64,000 nucleotides of DNA, taken from Trochalopteron elliotii. Its lineage: Eukaryota > Chordata > Aves > Passeriformes > Leiothrichidae. The stretch's first letter is position 1; each line of letters starts with the position of its first letter. The stretch is from positions 1,037,103-1,101,102 of the forward strand of contig JANPWX010000333.1 in the NCBI GenBank assembly GCA_024734555.1, given 5' to 3'. Shown here in pieces: positions 1 through 13,200 of this stretch. The position numbers were made by a program, and so were the translations under genes. The notes under the pieces were generated by a model that was given only the letters and a program-made list of their open reading frames with translations, did no database searches and was not told the DNA's origin.

Positions 1-3000
1 ATCTTATAGCTTTTAGAAAATCTAAATATTCAATGGAAGGGCCCAGATGCAGTTTTACAGTAAGATAAATACATATGTTTAAACTTCACCTCTAGATTTC
101 ACTTTATTTTATGCATAAGCCCTGTACATAATCAAAGGATAGGTAAAAAATTATAGATAACTCACTACAGAATAAAAGCAAGTAGTTCTTTTACTTCTTC
201 TGGTCATTTTTTTTTCCAGTACTAAGTCTTGCAGAAGTCAATTTCAATATTCATGTTAAGGTTCAACCAGAGAGATAATTTTGAATCCTAGCCCTGTTTA
301 ATCCAGTGCTTAGTCTAGTGAAGTTTCTCTGGCTATACATTAGGATGAAATTAGAATTAAGTGCAAAATATTCATACAAATTTCTCTGCAGTGCATGGGA
401 TGAGGAAATAAAGGAGCTTGAAAAGCAAGCTACTTTCAAAGATGATAATTCCGTATGATAAGTTTTGTACTAATGTCATATACAGCCAGCAAGGAAATAC
501 TTCAAAATCGGAGGCATCACATTTCATGCTATTTCATGTCAAAGATGCATGACTGAAAAATTCCTATTAAAAACATGAAAACATGCCAAATGCAGAAAAG
601 TGAACAACTGAGCAAAAAGTGAGACAAAGTGTTACTAATGTCTGCCAACTGGTATTATTCACAAGTACCATCAATCACACATGAACAACCTCCAACGCTG
701 CCCCCCCCAGAACATGAAAACCCAGCTCACCCCTAACTTCTGGTAGCATAGTTGTCCTGTTTGTGGTTAAGATTTCCTTTATTGTTCAGAGATTTCCTCC
801 AGTTCTGTGCATCTATTTTAACCCTAGCCAGTCATGTTGACAAGGAAAAGGGAAGAAAAACCTATTCAATTAAAACATCTTTACTGCTATTTAGAATGCA
901 GATGAGCCCCTCAGCAATGAGGAAATTAGTATTTTATGGTGAAGCATTTATATAGTTTATTCTATATTTGAACCATAATAAATTACATCCATTTTTTACA
1001 AGAATTATAACTGACATGCTGTCAGAGCTGTACATGTACAGCCTTAGAAATATACATAATACTTTGAAAGCTGTCACATTCAGTACAGTTGTAAACATCA
1101 CCCTGGGTTACCAAACTGTTATCTTTAGGTTTACTTCTTCGGATAAACCATGGGATCTTCGCACATTTCAACCAGAAGAAAATCAATTCTCCCTCAAACA
1201 GTCACACAGCAGTTTACCACCCGTGTCTAAATGCACATCCTTGTACTAGCTTGGATCCCAGTTTGGGTCTGTTTGCAAAACAGCCTCAGTTATGGGCTTT
1301 GAGTTAGGTCTGGGAGAACACCAGAATGACTCAGTGTCCTCCCTCATGGTGGCATTCTTCAATCCAGAAGTGCCACTATGGTTCTAAATGATCCCTTTTG
1401 CTGAATATTCAGATGTATGTACTATATTACAATGCTATTTCTACAGGGTTACTTTTGTAGACTGATCCTTATGTAATACTGTGTATGAACCAATTTTCAT
1501 AAGTTTGCTGAATTGTTTTAAAAATATTATTGGAGAATCATGATGTTGCAATGGGATTCTCTAGGATGTTTCCAATTCTTCAGAAATATCATTACTCTTG
1601 ACTATGTTCTTTAGGATGCTGACAAAAACTACCTCAGATTTTACCAAATAACTGAAAATTGTTATAGTTTATTCCCTTGTATGCATTATTTTCTACTTCA
1701 CGGTACAAACAAAACGTAAAAAAGAATAAGGGTTTCCAACTGGAAATTTTAAATCATTAATTAATGAACTCAGGCCTCGAATGAAGATGATTTTAAACAG
1801 AGCTGTGATTCAGCTTCAGCTGCAGAAAGATGTGGTTAAATGGCATCACCTCTGCATTCAGAAGACTTTAGCCATGATCCTGCAGGGAGTTATCTGCCTA
1901 CAGACATCTGGCCCACAACAAACCCAAAGGCTTCAGTGGGACTTGACGTACTGCCAGGGTCCTGAAAGACTCAGGGGGATGGAGAGCAAGCAAGGCTAGA
2001 CGAAGCTAGCATGGGAGAAAAGTGCTTTAACAGCTATTCTCATGTGAGAGGGATGTTTCCTGAGGAGAGCCTGAAGTTTGAGAACTGGTGGCTTCTGCCT
2101 GTCAGGTAGCGCAGGAAGGGGCAGGTGCTGAGCCTGACAGCTCCATCCAGATGAGGCTTTTGGGTCTCACTGGAGCCATGCTTGAGACACCAGGGAGCCA
2201 AAAAAACGTGGCAGAGCAAACAAATCAGCTCTCATCAGAGCTCAGCAGTGCTGGACCTGGGGATGTGTGTGGAATTCAGGTGCCTACACCCCATCTCAGT
2301 GGGCTCCATCTCCTTTTGGGATAGCCCCTTAGAACCTGCCAGCACTGCCAGGTAATGGTTTTTTGGGGTTTTTTTTTTTTCACTTCAAGTGGTAGAGGTC
2401 TACACCAGAGAACGCCTTGGATGGAATTGGATGCTTTTTCATCAGAGAGCAGGAAGATGTTTTCCATTTTTTCTTCTCTGGTAGCCCCAAATGCCATCAC
2501 AGTGCTGGGCTCTGTGGTACAGAGAGGTGAGGAGCCCCAGGAGCACCCACCACTGTGCACAGCAACACTTATGCTGTTGTTACAGTTAATTTCCTACTCT
2601 CTTTGAACCATCTAAATTCAGCGTGCATTATCCTTCTGCTATTTATGTAAATGTTTAGATTAGGTAATATTTTATTCTACAGTGAATGGCACCATAATCC
2701 TCCTTATTCTTTTCGTTTATCATAAATATTTAGTTTGTTTTTAGCTTGTGGGACTAAACACAACATCGTTTTCATTACTGTGAAATCTTCCCCTTTTCTT
2801 CTCCTGCAAGCATCCCTGGTCCCCTGGCAGTACTCAGCCTCCCAGAACATGCTAATATTGCTTGCATTACTGCAGGATTACCACAATGAAGTATACACTT
2901 GGTATTATAATTCATAATGTTGCTTTAAAAGATTAACCACTCCCACGGCTGTGTCTGGTAATTACAGAGCAGACTTTCTTTTTTTTTTTTTTAAACAAAG

Positions 3001-6000
3001 AACAGCGTGCACAAAATAACTGGCAAGGAGGTAAGTGTTTGGGGTGTGCTTTGTTTTTCAACCTCAGAGAAAACCAGATGCAAAATTGATAAAGGAGACT
3101 GAAAGTGGGTTTTAAGCTGAGATACTTCAGTATATTAGTAATTTAACAGATTTATATGAAGGAGATGGCACTGTCGGCCCCTGGAATGTCACAGACTCAT
3201 GCAATTGGCAATTGCCAGCTCAGATGACTTTCATGAACAACCCCAAAATAATTAATAGGCCTTCTGGAGTTTCCCAGGCAAGTGAGTATGCTAGTGAAAG
3301 AGAAATAATTAGTTTAGCCTGTCAAGGTTCATTCTTTTTCAAAACTCCAGTCCTCCCTTGATGCCCTCTAATGGTTTTTTGAAACACCAAAATGTTTTTG
3401 CATGAACAACATTATCCATTGTGCTTTAGTTAAATGCATTTCGATGTCAGACATACTCCTGGTTCAAAAATGGCTGTTCCCCACCCCTTCCTGGGGGGAT
3501 CTCCAGGGAGGGCAGCCAGATTGACTTTAATCGGCCAAAGGCACAGGATGGGCTCTTAACACGATAAACTGATCAAGTGTGCAAAGTCACATTAATACGT
3601 GGAAACTTGATCAGCTTTTATTAAGGGATCAGGAAATGCTTTAATTGCTGAGTGACAAGAGCACTTGTTTGTTTAATTGCTTGTTTGTGTTTGTTGTAAA
3701 GCCTTGGGGGACGTGGTAATTTGTCCCATTGTTGTTTGAAAATGTGGGTCTGGCAGCCAAACCAACAGCAAATGACAGACACTGCACCAAGTGTTGCTTC
3801 AAGGTTTACCACCAGTTTGGGGCCTTTGGGGCAACAAAGTGGGATTCTCCTTCCAGTCTCTCCTCACTTACATTGTCCAGAGCTTCCAGGCTGTGAGAAG
3901 GTTGGAATTCTTGTACTTAAATGAGGAGTTAGTCACTGTCTATTAAATGAAAGTAGCATTTAAAGGCTGCTGCATGGTAGAGCAGCACTTAACAGGTTAT
4001 TCCGTCTTTCACAGCTGGGGATGTAATGGTTGCATGCTCCTACATAAAACTCCTAAAAGATCTTGGAGCCTGAGGCAAAGTCCATTGAAGCTGCTGGTGT
4101 CTTGTTTGTTGGACTGGCCTTTGATCAGATGCTAATGCATAGCGATAGCTTTTCTATACTTTTCCTGAATGGGGTTTTAGCATGGAATTGTTCCCTGCTG
4201 TAGGACTGCAGCAGTCCTTGGGATAGATCTTTCTTGGCTGGAGTTGACCACAAGCCTCGATGGTACAATGTTGGCTGGCATTCTGTGCTGGAAAGAAGTA
4301 TTAGGTTTGCTGTGAATTTACATGAAAAGTCCCTGGCTAGCAATTATTCTAAATATAAAGCTTCCTGAGATCCTAATATTTCTTTCCTCTAGATTCTTGC
4401 CTTACTTTGGAGGTTAAGTTTTCCATCCAGGAGCACCACCTGGAAAAGCTTTCCTTCCTGTTTTCTCTAAATTAGCCATTTAAAATACTTTCTTGATGGA
4501 GGAAGATAGAGGGTCATTGATGATTAGGGTTATAACTGGCTTTCCAGATCAGTATCCAGCACTGTAGAATGCATCTACTTTTGTGGAAGGAGCCTAGGAG
4601 AAGTCGTATCAATATACATTACAGGCTTGTCATAACTCACTCATTTCCTATTTCAAACAGGAGGAAATATACTTGAACATATCTGTTGTATCTGTCAAGA
4701 CTTCTCATTTGTCAAACTATTAGTGGTCCCTCTGTCAACATAAATAAATCTGTCCATAAATCTTGACAGGTATAATCATTTGTTGCGTTTGAAAGGCAAG
4801 TCTCTAACATTAGACCCCTTTTGATTCCTAACATGATTATCTTTAAAGAAAGACATTTCAGATGCCTTCTGAGTCTGGCCTCTGTCAAATGATTTCTCTG
4901 CTCTCAGTGAGTTATCTACTTGTACAAAGTAAGCAAAGGCATAGTTCCTGCTGTCAACTCTCCTGAAGACCACACGAATCACCAGCAACGCAGCCTCACC
5001 CTGCAAGTGATTATGTCCTGTTTGTCAGACCAGCCTCCTGATACACTTATTGTTCTTTACAGCTAGCTTTCTCATTCCTATTCTGAGCCATTCTTCTGGT
5101 ACCAGTTGTCCTTTCTTTACTTTTGAGGAGCTATTGAAGAACATTCTTTGAAGGTATTCCATCAGATGCTGCTGATCTTTTCAGTGCCGTTGATGCTGGA
5201 AAACAATCTGTACCCATACAAGAGAATTAGGCCTCTGAAATGGCTGCTAAAATATGGGCTGGCATAACTTAAGAATGAATTCCATAAATCCAGCACAAGC
5301 CTCACAAGCTCCCCCACTGCTTTGGGGCACACCGAGCAGCTCCAGCCTCCCAAGGCTCTCCGGGGAAATAAGAGGTGACCTTATTTCTGTGCTTGATGGC
5401 CTGGTGATAGTAATTTTACCTGCCTGATGTAGTTAACAGCTATCTGGCATTTACCAAGCTGCACTATGAAGTGAGGGTCTTTGGCCAGAGCTCAGTGTCT
5501 CAGCAGACAGCTCTGGCACATTACCCAGAAACTGGTCAGTGCATGCATACCAAAAGGCAGCCAGTGAGTCCACATTTCTCATGGCTTCATAACATTCCCT
5601 GCCACATGGAAAACCTAAAGCACAGGCTTTGCAAATGGGAATGAGTCAGGAGGTTGTTAGGGCTGGGTTTGTGGGAACTGCACAGCAAAGAGTGGATCCC
5701 CAGGGAGCTCCAGCAGGAGCCAAGGTAGTTGGTATCCAAGCTCCTGTGGTGTCATGGGCATGCCCAACTTATACAGCCATGGGAAATTAGCTGGTGAATG
5801 CTGGAGGAACCCAAGTCTTAAGTTTTCCCTTCAGTCTTCTGCAAGTGAAGTAAGGAAAGCTCTAGTGTTTTCCATAAAATGTATTTAAAGTTCTAAATCT
5901 TCCCTCTTTCAACTTTCCACTCCTTCAAATCATCTGCAGTTTGCTACAGGAAAGATTTTTAATTGACAGAATTTCAACTTGTGCTCCAAAGAGACTCATT

Positions 6001-7175
6001 ACTTCACGGATTCTTTAGCTTCCTGGGGCCTTGACGTCATGGGGATATTTCTTACTTTCTTCAGTGGATCCTTACCACTGAAACTAATTTTTCAATGAGC
6101 TGCAGAAGAAGCCTCTGTACCAAAAATTTGCTCGAGACCTTATGATGGTTTGTACAGGATGTCCATATGCAGGGTGTCAAAATACATCTGTTAGATAAGG
6201 TTTTCATCTGAATTACAGCTCTCCTTCCATTTGCTTATTAAACAGCATTCTTTTTTCCATGTTGAGTCACAATTTAGGATAATATTCCACTGGAGTTCAT
6301 CCGGGTTCACACAGACACATGTGCTTATACCATTGGAGGGTCTGCAGGATTCTGCAGCCCCAGCTGAGAGCTTCTGAGGGGCTGAATTCTGGAGGTGGCT
6401 GCCTGGTTGATCTACCCTGGCCTTTTGCATCTGTGCCCATCAGTGCCCCCTACACAACGAGCTTCCATGAGCTCCCACCACTGCTGCTTCTGGTTCTCTT
6501 TTCCTGGGCCAGGAAGGATGCTGGGCTCTACAGCTTCCTTTTCTGTTGACTGGCAAGATGGTGCTTTGTCAGGTAACTGCTGTTGCCATCAACTGCAAAG
6601 CTCACTAGAGTATAATGACACCTTCTGAGCCGCTTCTTTTATGCGTTAACCTACTTGGAAACAGAGGCTCATGTGCAAATTCCCACTGTATTTTGTGAAG
6701 GCTGGAACATAAGCCAGATCTGAGCTGAATTTCCCCTTTCCAAGAGCCAGCTGAATCAAAATCCCCTGATGCAGACATCCCCAAATTTTATGGGTGCAAA
6801 AGATGTCTTGATCCAAATTTTGCAGTTTGCTCCTATCTCTGCTTAAAACATAAAATGTATGTTTTTAGGGAAAAAGGATATAAACATCTTGTTCATGTTT
6901 GAGCTGAGAATGTCTTTTTTCTGTAGGCTGTCAACACAACTTCAAATGCATGCAGCCTGTCCAATCTGACAGACAATTTGCATATTTGTGGAATGCTAAT
7001 GCCAAGTTACTGTATACATTTGTACATGAAAGCATTAGAAAGTTTGAAGGATTAAAGGTGGAAATGTATCCCCCTCGGCCTCGATTAGAGATCAAGACAG
7101 CACATCAATAGATGGCAGACAAATAACTGCTGCTTTGCCGCTTGGAATGGCTTAACCCAAAAATAATAAAATCCA

Positions 7176-7201
7176 AGCTATTTCCTAGGATATAAATAGC
7201 T
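7176..7201. repeat. Short inverted repeat AGCTATTT...AAATAGCT
   Basis: 8-bp perfect arms with a 10-bp spacer, resembling paired MEF2-like half sites. No gene is near, and chance is possible. Confidence 0.4.
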
Positions 7202-10099
7202 GAGGGCTTTACACGTGCTAATTGCCGGAGCGTTGTTTTAGCCTTTTGAGAGTGTAATGTGGAGTCTGGCACATCCAGTGTGAGCCCTCTGACACAGTGA
7301 TTGTCTTTTTGTTCTCTGCTAGCTGCGTGCCTGGACCACAGCTAGAGCTCCCAGAGTCACCCCAGCCTAAGGCATCCATGCTGATGTCTAGGGCTGAGCC
7401 TTCCTCAGTTGCTCTCAGGTCCTGGAAAGTTCTTTGAGGCCAGATGGAGGTGCTTGGCCCATGCAGAAGTAACTTAGTTTGCCATGAGAAGGGCGTCAGG
7501 AGGAGCAGCAGCAGGTGCTCAGCAGTTTTCCGTAGAAAGATGATTGCTTGGCTGCGTGCGTCAAGATGTATTTTGGAGCCTGGCTCTAGACCCAGTGATT
7601 TGAAAATGGAGACTTGGAGTCTTAAAAACAAGATATGCTAAAGAACGGTTTTGCATGGTTCCTCCTAAGGATCAAAACCTGATACTATTTATTTTACTTG
7701 TGCTAAAAAATAACCTCAATAAGATGTTCTGCGTTGGCCAATGGATATAATTTAGGACCAGACATTGGCAGCAGAGGACAGAGAATTCAGGAGCTAGTCA
7801 AATCCTTCCCCCAGTCTTTGATCCAAAACATGAATATTCCTTTGATTCAGAGAGGGTTTGGCCAGCCTTTTTCGCAAAACGATTGCACGTCTCTGCGTTT
7901 TCTGGCTGGGGGAAGTGGAAGTGGCAGAGCCTCAGATACCTGGGAACCAAGAGCTGAAAACTCTCCTGGAAACTTCTCATGGTCTAACGAAATTCCCGGG
8001 CCAGCTTCCAGCCTGAGCGGATGCAGACAATGAGCCAAAATGAACCACCAAATCTGTCGAGATTCAGCCGTCATTTACAAAAGAGGATTGGGATTTTCAA
8101 GGGAGTTTGTAGGAGCTGAACACCCAAATCTCTTTAAATCCCAGTGGAATTTTTGTTTCTCTCTTTCTTCAACTCCACTGAAAAGCCTTGTCTATTTATT
8201 TGAAATATTTTGAAGACCTCAGGCAGCACTTTCATTACAGACAAACCTCTCCACCAAAATTAGAAAATCACAAAGTTTTAGCTGCAGTCGCTGAAAATCT
8301 GTTATTTAACACACCTACCCAAAAAGCCCCAGGCTACACCAAAACTCTTGACCAGAGATAGCTCTGTGCTGTCACAAGACAGATCTATCTTTAGGTACCC
8401 CAGTTTGAAAACTTCACCCTTAATGCATTCAGAAAAAGTACGTTGTTGTTTTAAAGTACATTACTCAAACGCTGAGATGCCTTCCTACTGGGAGCAGTGT
8501 TACAAAGCCGAGCTCTGCCTGGATGCCTATCCAGCATGGATCTGACAATTCACATGTAGGAAAAGGCCTCTCATGCATTCATAGTTTAGATGACCTCCAT
8601 ATATTTGTTTAAAAAATAATTAGGCTTGCTTAGCTTTTGTACTGTTGCATTTTCCTTTTTTTTTTTTTTTTTTAAAGTAGCTTTTCCTGTAGCACTCCCA
8701 GGCCAGTACAATGCTGGCTTTTAAAAGTGATTTGTCTGTTACCAGGCCGTTTTAAACTTTTACTTCCTAAGTCCTTGCAAACCAGCAATACAAGGAGACT
8801 AAAAAAAAAAATCTCCTGGGGATTGTTTTTATAGTAACAGTGAAAGCTTAAAATGTTGCAGCAGAAGCAGCCAAATTATTTTTTCTTTTACTGGAAACAA
8901 TACCAACAACTGGAGTCTACGCACAAAACGGATTAAAGCTACCCATAAAAATGACTAACAAATGAGTGCTACATTTCTTTTTATCATTTACTCTTTATAA
9001 AAAGTGACAGTTTGAAGGCTACTAATTTGGCAAGTTATTTCCCCTCTATAGTCATGGTTGTTGTTCAGTAATTAGAGGATATATAAAACATGGACATAGA
9101 CCATCTAGTGCAGTCCAACATTTTTGTGTGATTTAAGATAAAGTCCACTTCCTTTCTTTCTGACTAATGGAAAGCAAGGTAGACATATCCAAAATTTTAC
9201 TGCAGGACGAAGTTTGTTTTCAGACAAAACTTTCAAGAATAGTCTCATGACAAAAATCCATGCCCTATTTGCACTCCTAAGTTGTTCAGAATGAGGATGT
9301 CCAAAGAAGTCTAGTAACCTGAGGGCATACAGGAGTGTTTTCTCCCATGACTAAACAAATTACTTCTTGAGCACAGCTGAAATCAAACATTTAAAATATT
9401 ATTAATTACTAATGATAATTGCTGAGAATTTTTTTTAAAGTCATACATGCTCTCTCCATAGGTAGGTAATTACTTTTTAAAATCTATTACAAAACATGGT
9501 ACTTGGTGTCTAAGCCCTCCATCACTCTTGAAAATAGCACTTATGTTTTTAAGTTACTTAGGTGAGTTTTGAAATCTTTGCCTGCTATTTCATCATGTAT
9601 TTTCTGGCAGTGGCCCTCTCTCTACCTGTAAGTAGTAAAAAATATATTGCTCCCTCTGAAAGGAAAAGCTAAAAATAAAGCAGGACTTGGTTTAGTCAAC
9701 ATGAAGGCAAACTAGAAAACCATTAGTTGAGGAAACTGAAATAAGAGAACTCAAAAGGCCTGGCTGAAGAACAGGGAAATGCTTCAAATGGGACATGCAG
9801 CAGTTGCTGGTGTAATTCTGTGTCTGTGGCTGTTGTGCTTGGTCTGGTACGGGGATGCTTTGTGGGGCACATGGAATGGTGATGCAGACCCTTGGCATGT
9901 TTCTGGATGCTGGGCTCATGGCACATGGTCCTCTGTTACATGTGTGATGTGGGACCAGTTTCTCCAGTAATTACTGGTTTTCCTGCCCATTGAGATGCTA
10001 ATGGCAGGGCCAACATCTGATGTGGGGTGTGTGGCTGTACTCCAAACTTAGCCGTTTGTCCTTCCTGTTCAGTGTGTGAGGGCTCACCTGCTGCATGTC

Positions 10100-10260
10100 A
10101 ATATAATAATTAATAGATTAATATATTGCTAATACATTCATTATATTCTACATATAATTGTATAATAATATATAGGTATATTATTGTAGAATGAGATAAT
10201 AACATATAATGCTAATATACTGATAATATATTAATATAAAAATAGTGATGTTGTACCTGT
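10100..10260. repeat. Very AT-rich block with a 48-bp hairpin
   Basis: Almost pure A/T sequence. ATTCTACA at 10145-10152 pairs with TGTAGAAT at 10185-10192, and the inner TA-rich arms can extend the stem. Confidence 0.7.
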
Positions 10261-13200
10261 ATATTCAGAGTTTATCAAGTCCTAGTAAAAATGAAAAATT
10301 ACTTATAGGCTGAAACCTCCCCAAAGCTTACACTAACTAATAATTACCTACTAATTTACATTAATATTGGCCATGAGAGGTAGAAAAGCCCTGGTCCATG
10401 ACATTGAGATTAAGTCAATAATGTTCCAAACCAAAAAATTGTGTCGGTTTTCAGTACTTTTCAAAATGGTCACCATTACTGTGAGAAACTCTATTCCAGT
10501 GTATATAAAACATAGTGGAATAATAACATCTCATTTGATTATACAAAGTAGTTTTTTCCTTAGTGTTTTAGTTCTCAAAATTCCCAGAATACACCACATG
10601 GAAACTGTTCACTTGAGAAATTAAGTACCATATGTGATAAGACAGTCATGTGAAATTTTTAAGCTGTCATTAAAAATGATTATAATTAGGACAAACTATA
10701 TGAAAATGCTTTAAAATTGAGACCCTGGTGAATTAAAAATTAAGGGGTATATTATGTATTATCATGTTGAAGGGCAGGGATTTACGTGTGTAACTCCCAT
10801 TAACACTTATGTGAGTTGCATTCCCAAATCCCCACGCCTGGCGACGAGCATCCGCCCCCGCGTTTGTTGTCACTGAACAACCTCAGCTTTTGCTGTGCTC
10901 CAACACAATTCCTCTGCCTGCTGAGAACAAGTGGAAAGGCAAACCAGGAGTTTAAACTGTTTTCCCTCACAAATCTAGGCCCCCAGATAGAGCTGAGTGT
11001 AATCCATCTAAGCGGTAGCCGCGCTCCCACAAGTAAGATTTACTTACAAAAAGTAACTGTCACGGAGTCTCCTCTTCCCTACAACTCTTCCTGTGCTTTC
11101 CCCCACGCTTAATAACTGAAGGTTGGGCTGCAATCGTTTTATTATGTCTCTAAATGCAGGAAGCCAGTTGCTGGGGGTGGGCTTGTAAAAGTGTTTCAGC
11201 AGGAGCCTTCAAAAGGAGCTGTATCCACGGCAGCGTGAAACTCCCACGTGAGGAGTGAGCATGTGCTCTAAGGACAGTGTACACAAGTGAAATATATCTC
11301 TTATTTGGCAGGGCCATGGGACTGTTCAGAGCACTGGACAGGTGTGTATCCAGGGCTTTGGGTCACACTCAGGTGAGGAATAAGGTGCTGAGGCTTGGGC
11401 TGCAAAAGTGTTGCCAGTTCACTTAACTCTCAGGTACTTTCCTCCTACCCCAGCATCAGCAATTATGTGAGTTTGTATCTTGGCTTTTGTTGGAAAAATT
11501 GTAGTCCTTGTTCTTGAGAGAGAAACTTTCATTATTTTACCTCAAAAGTTGATTTTTAAATCTTTTTTTAACATAGAAATACATCATTTTCACATGAGTG
11601 GTTGTGGAGTCCATCTTGTTGCTCTCATCGTTGGATCCGCTCTATTTACACCCCTGGATTTGGGAATGCTGACACTACCAAGGTAAGACAGTTCATCTGT
11701 CGCTTGGGCTTTGCTGAGAGTCTACTAAAAGCACTCATCAGAAATGTACTGTCCTACTGATTTTACAAAAGTACCCATATTACTTCTCTTTAAAACACAT
11801 TAAGAAAATGGTCATATTGCCACACTAAAGCTCTCAGTGAAGAGAATCCCACAGAACCACAGCTCATACCTCATACATTTCTACGGTATTGCAAAATTGT
11901 AATTATACTAGCACACTACATTCTTAACAACATCTTTTCCCTGGGGCAAAATAAATAAATCTAAATAAAAAAATATATATGTAGAGGCAATACATCTCCT
12001 ATTTTATTAATTAGCACCTGAGAAAAACATTTTGCCAAGCTAGAAAATGCACTGATGAATTTTCAAGGAAAGTAATGAATTCCAGGTTAGTTTCTTTATA
12101 GGTACCTGTGGATTCTGTTGCATTGCTTGTTAACAGATGCAAGTGGGCAATATAACTATTACATCAGGCAATATTATAGAAACCCAGGCAGTTTCTAAGC
12201 AACAGCCCAGCACTGATTCTTCCCAGCTATTTTCTAGGATTCCCTCAGAAACAGTAAGTGAAGAGGAGTTGGACAATATAGTCTAATTTTGATAAAGGAA
12301 TAAAGCATGAAACTGGTGATTTTCAAAATCATATTTTTGCAGATTTCTTACCAAATCAAAAGAACTAAAATTGAAAACTGTCAAAAACATTTCAGCTCAA
12401 GAGCTGCATAAACTTTTCTATTGTTCAGGCAGCTAAAGAGACACAGCTATTTTGCTTCATACCTTGCCCACAAAAATAAGGAAAATAAAGATCATAATAA
12501 TAGAGCTTCTTCAGCTTGTTGGACTGAAACTGGATTTTGTGGTGTTTCTGCTTGCAGACTCACTCATCAGCTCAACCTGAAAGTAAAACATTTTTCTGTC
12601 TTTTTTTGTATGAATTCTATGGTCAGTCAAATCTGGCTCCTGATGGAAAAAATCATAATGAATCATTGTGTTTAAGCCACATAGACTGTGTGTGAGCACA
12701 CATAATTTTGTGTATACACAGATAGAAAGGTGCATTTCGAAGCAATGTCACTCTCAGATGTCAGTGGCTGATAGAGTTTCTTAGCCTACACATTGCATAT
12801 TGCAAAGATGACATCTGCTTTATATATAACTGGGGATTCAATGAAGCAGCAAAGCTGGGATCTTTTTTATTACCCATAACTTTCTAACCAGGACTCTCTC
12901 AGAATTGGGAGAACACTCTTTCCACACTTTGCTTTAGTCCAGTATGGCACCCAGTGTCAACTTCAGGTTTTGAACCAGATTTCTAAGAACGACAGGGCTC
13001 TTTCATCTGTCTATGAATAATGCCCTTTCAGAAAACAGTTTATATTTAGAATAAATAAGAACAGACATATGTGCACACCCGCACTTGTGGATCCAAATGT
13101 GCTTCCAGGAGCACAACCATGAAAAAGCAAGAAGAAAATATTGTAAACCAGATGTTCTCTGGGTTTGAATGCTCCATTGGTTTCCATACACCATGCAAGG

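Noticed and set aside
9060..9170. Possible CR1-like or other retroposon fragment (ACATAGACCATCTAGTGCAG)
   Set aside because: Only a short resemblance, without the ordered CR1 landmarks or tail, so it was not called.
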